A DNA stretch of 64,000 nucleotides from Arenimonas donghaensis DSM 18148 = HO3-R19 (GTDB lineage: Bacteria; Pseudomonadota; Gammaproteobacteria; Xanthomonadales; Xanthomonadaceae): contig NZ_AVCJ01000001.1 of the NCBI RefSeq assembly GCF_000743535.1, positions 310,001-374,000 on the forward strand, in the 5' to 3' direction. Each line of letters opens with the position of its first letter. Positions within the stretch are counted from its first letter, which is position 1. This document shows positions 63,998 through 64,000 of this stretch, in pieces. A model generated the notes under the pieces. The model had not been told where the DNA came from. It ran no database searches and was given only the letters and a program-made list of their open reading frames with translations. Position numbers and translations under genes: made by a program.

Positions 63998-64000
63998 ATG
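63998..64000 (+). CDS. Start codon of the next gene (cut by window edge)
   Basis: The last three bases are ATG, preceded 9 bases upstream by a GAGGAC-type ribosome-binding site and 20 bases downstream of the dehydrogenase/hydratase stop. A thiolase (FadA/FadI type) is usual here, but no coding sequence is visible. Confidence 0.35.

Overview
The window looks like chromosomal DNA of a high-GC gammaproteobacterium, most probably of the Xanthomonadales (Lysobacteraceae). The main reason is the gene order at the right end: ndk, rlmN, pilW, rodZ, yfgM, bamB, der, without the ispG/hisS pair that interrupts it in Pseudomonas, next to a TetR regulator and a FadB-type beta-oxidation enzyme. This assignment is inference from gene order and protein style; no rRNA or tRNA is present to confirm it.

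Region 1 (1-19.1 kb) is a heavy-metal resistance island. A CadR/ZntR-like MerR regulator sits between two short CDF cation transporters, and the rightward one has a textbook 19-bp-spacer MerR-type promoter. A DUF3703 gene and a small exported His/Cys protein lead into czcCBA (HME1 signature: Zn/Co/Cd). A second small Cys/His-rich exported protein precedes a complete Cus-type system (HME4 signature: Cu/Ag). A membrane cytochrome c with a repeated His/Asp tail, an NTF2-like exported protein, a Cu(I)/Ag(I) P1B-ATPase and a DUF305 protein follow. Together they would export divalent and monovalent soft metals from cytoplasm and periplasm.

Region 2 (19.1-25 kb) is visibly less GC-rich and carries mobile DNA: an EF-hand gene remnant, an XRE regulator with a divergent orphan gene, an SseB-like gene, and a Tn7-like tnsA-tnsB-tnsC operon. 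No tniQ/tnsD is present, and tnsA has an altered active site. Region 3 (24.9-31.8 kb) is a leftward operon for a MacAB/DevBCA-like ABC exporter (TetR, adaptor, permease, ATPase). It also contains a c'-type cytochrome, a NodT-type outer-membrane lipoprotein and a cytoplasmic HExxH protein.

Region 4 (32-51 kb) mixes small operons. They are: MBL/beta-CASP RNase, LOG protein and LpxR lipid A deacylase; MarR/NTF2 opposite TetR/hydrolase; DinB; a CueR-like regulator, a beta-barrel protein and an HMA protein, with one expected metal-binding Cys missing in both the regulator and the HMA protein; DUF2231, ECF sigma and a secreted zincin; a glycosyltransferase-like, two-component and EptA operon; a second DUF305 gene; and a membrane-tailed BLUF photoreceptor. 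Metal export plus two lipid A modifiers (LpxR, EptA) suggests an envelope-stress theme.

Region 5 (51-64 kb) is core genome. A long leftward run from ndk to moeB covers nucleotide metabolism, 23S rRNA/tRNA methylation, pilus assembly, cell shape, outer-membrane assembly, ribosome assembly and molybdenum cofactor synthesis. Divergently, a TetR regulator and a fused hydroxyacyl-CoA dehydrogenase/enoyl-CoA hydratase start a fatty-acid degradation operon that leaves the window.
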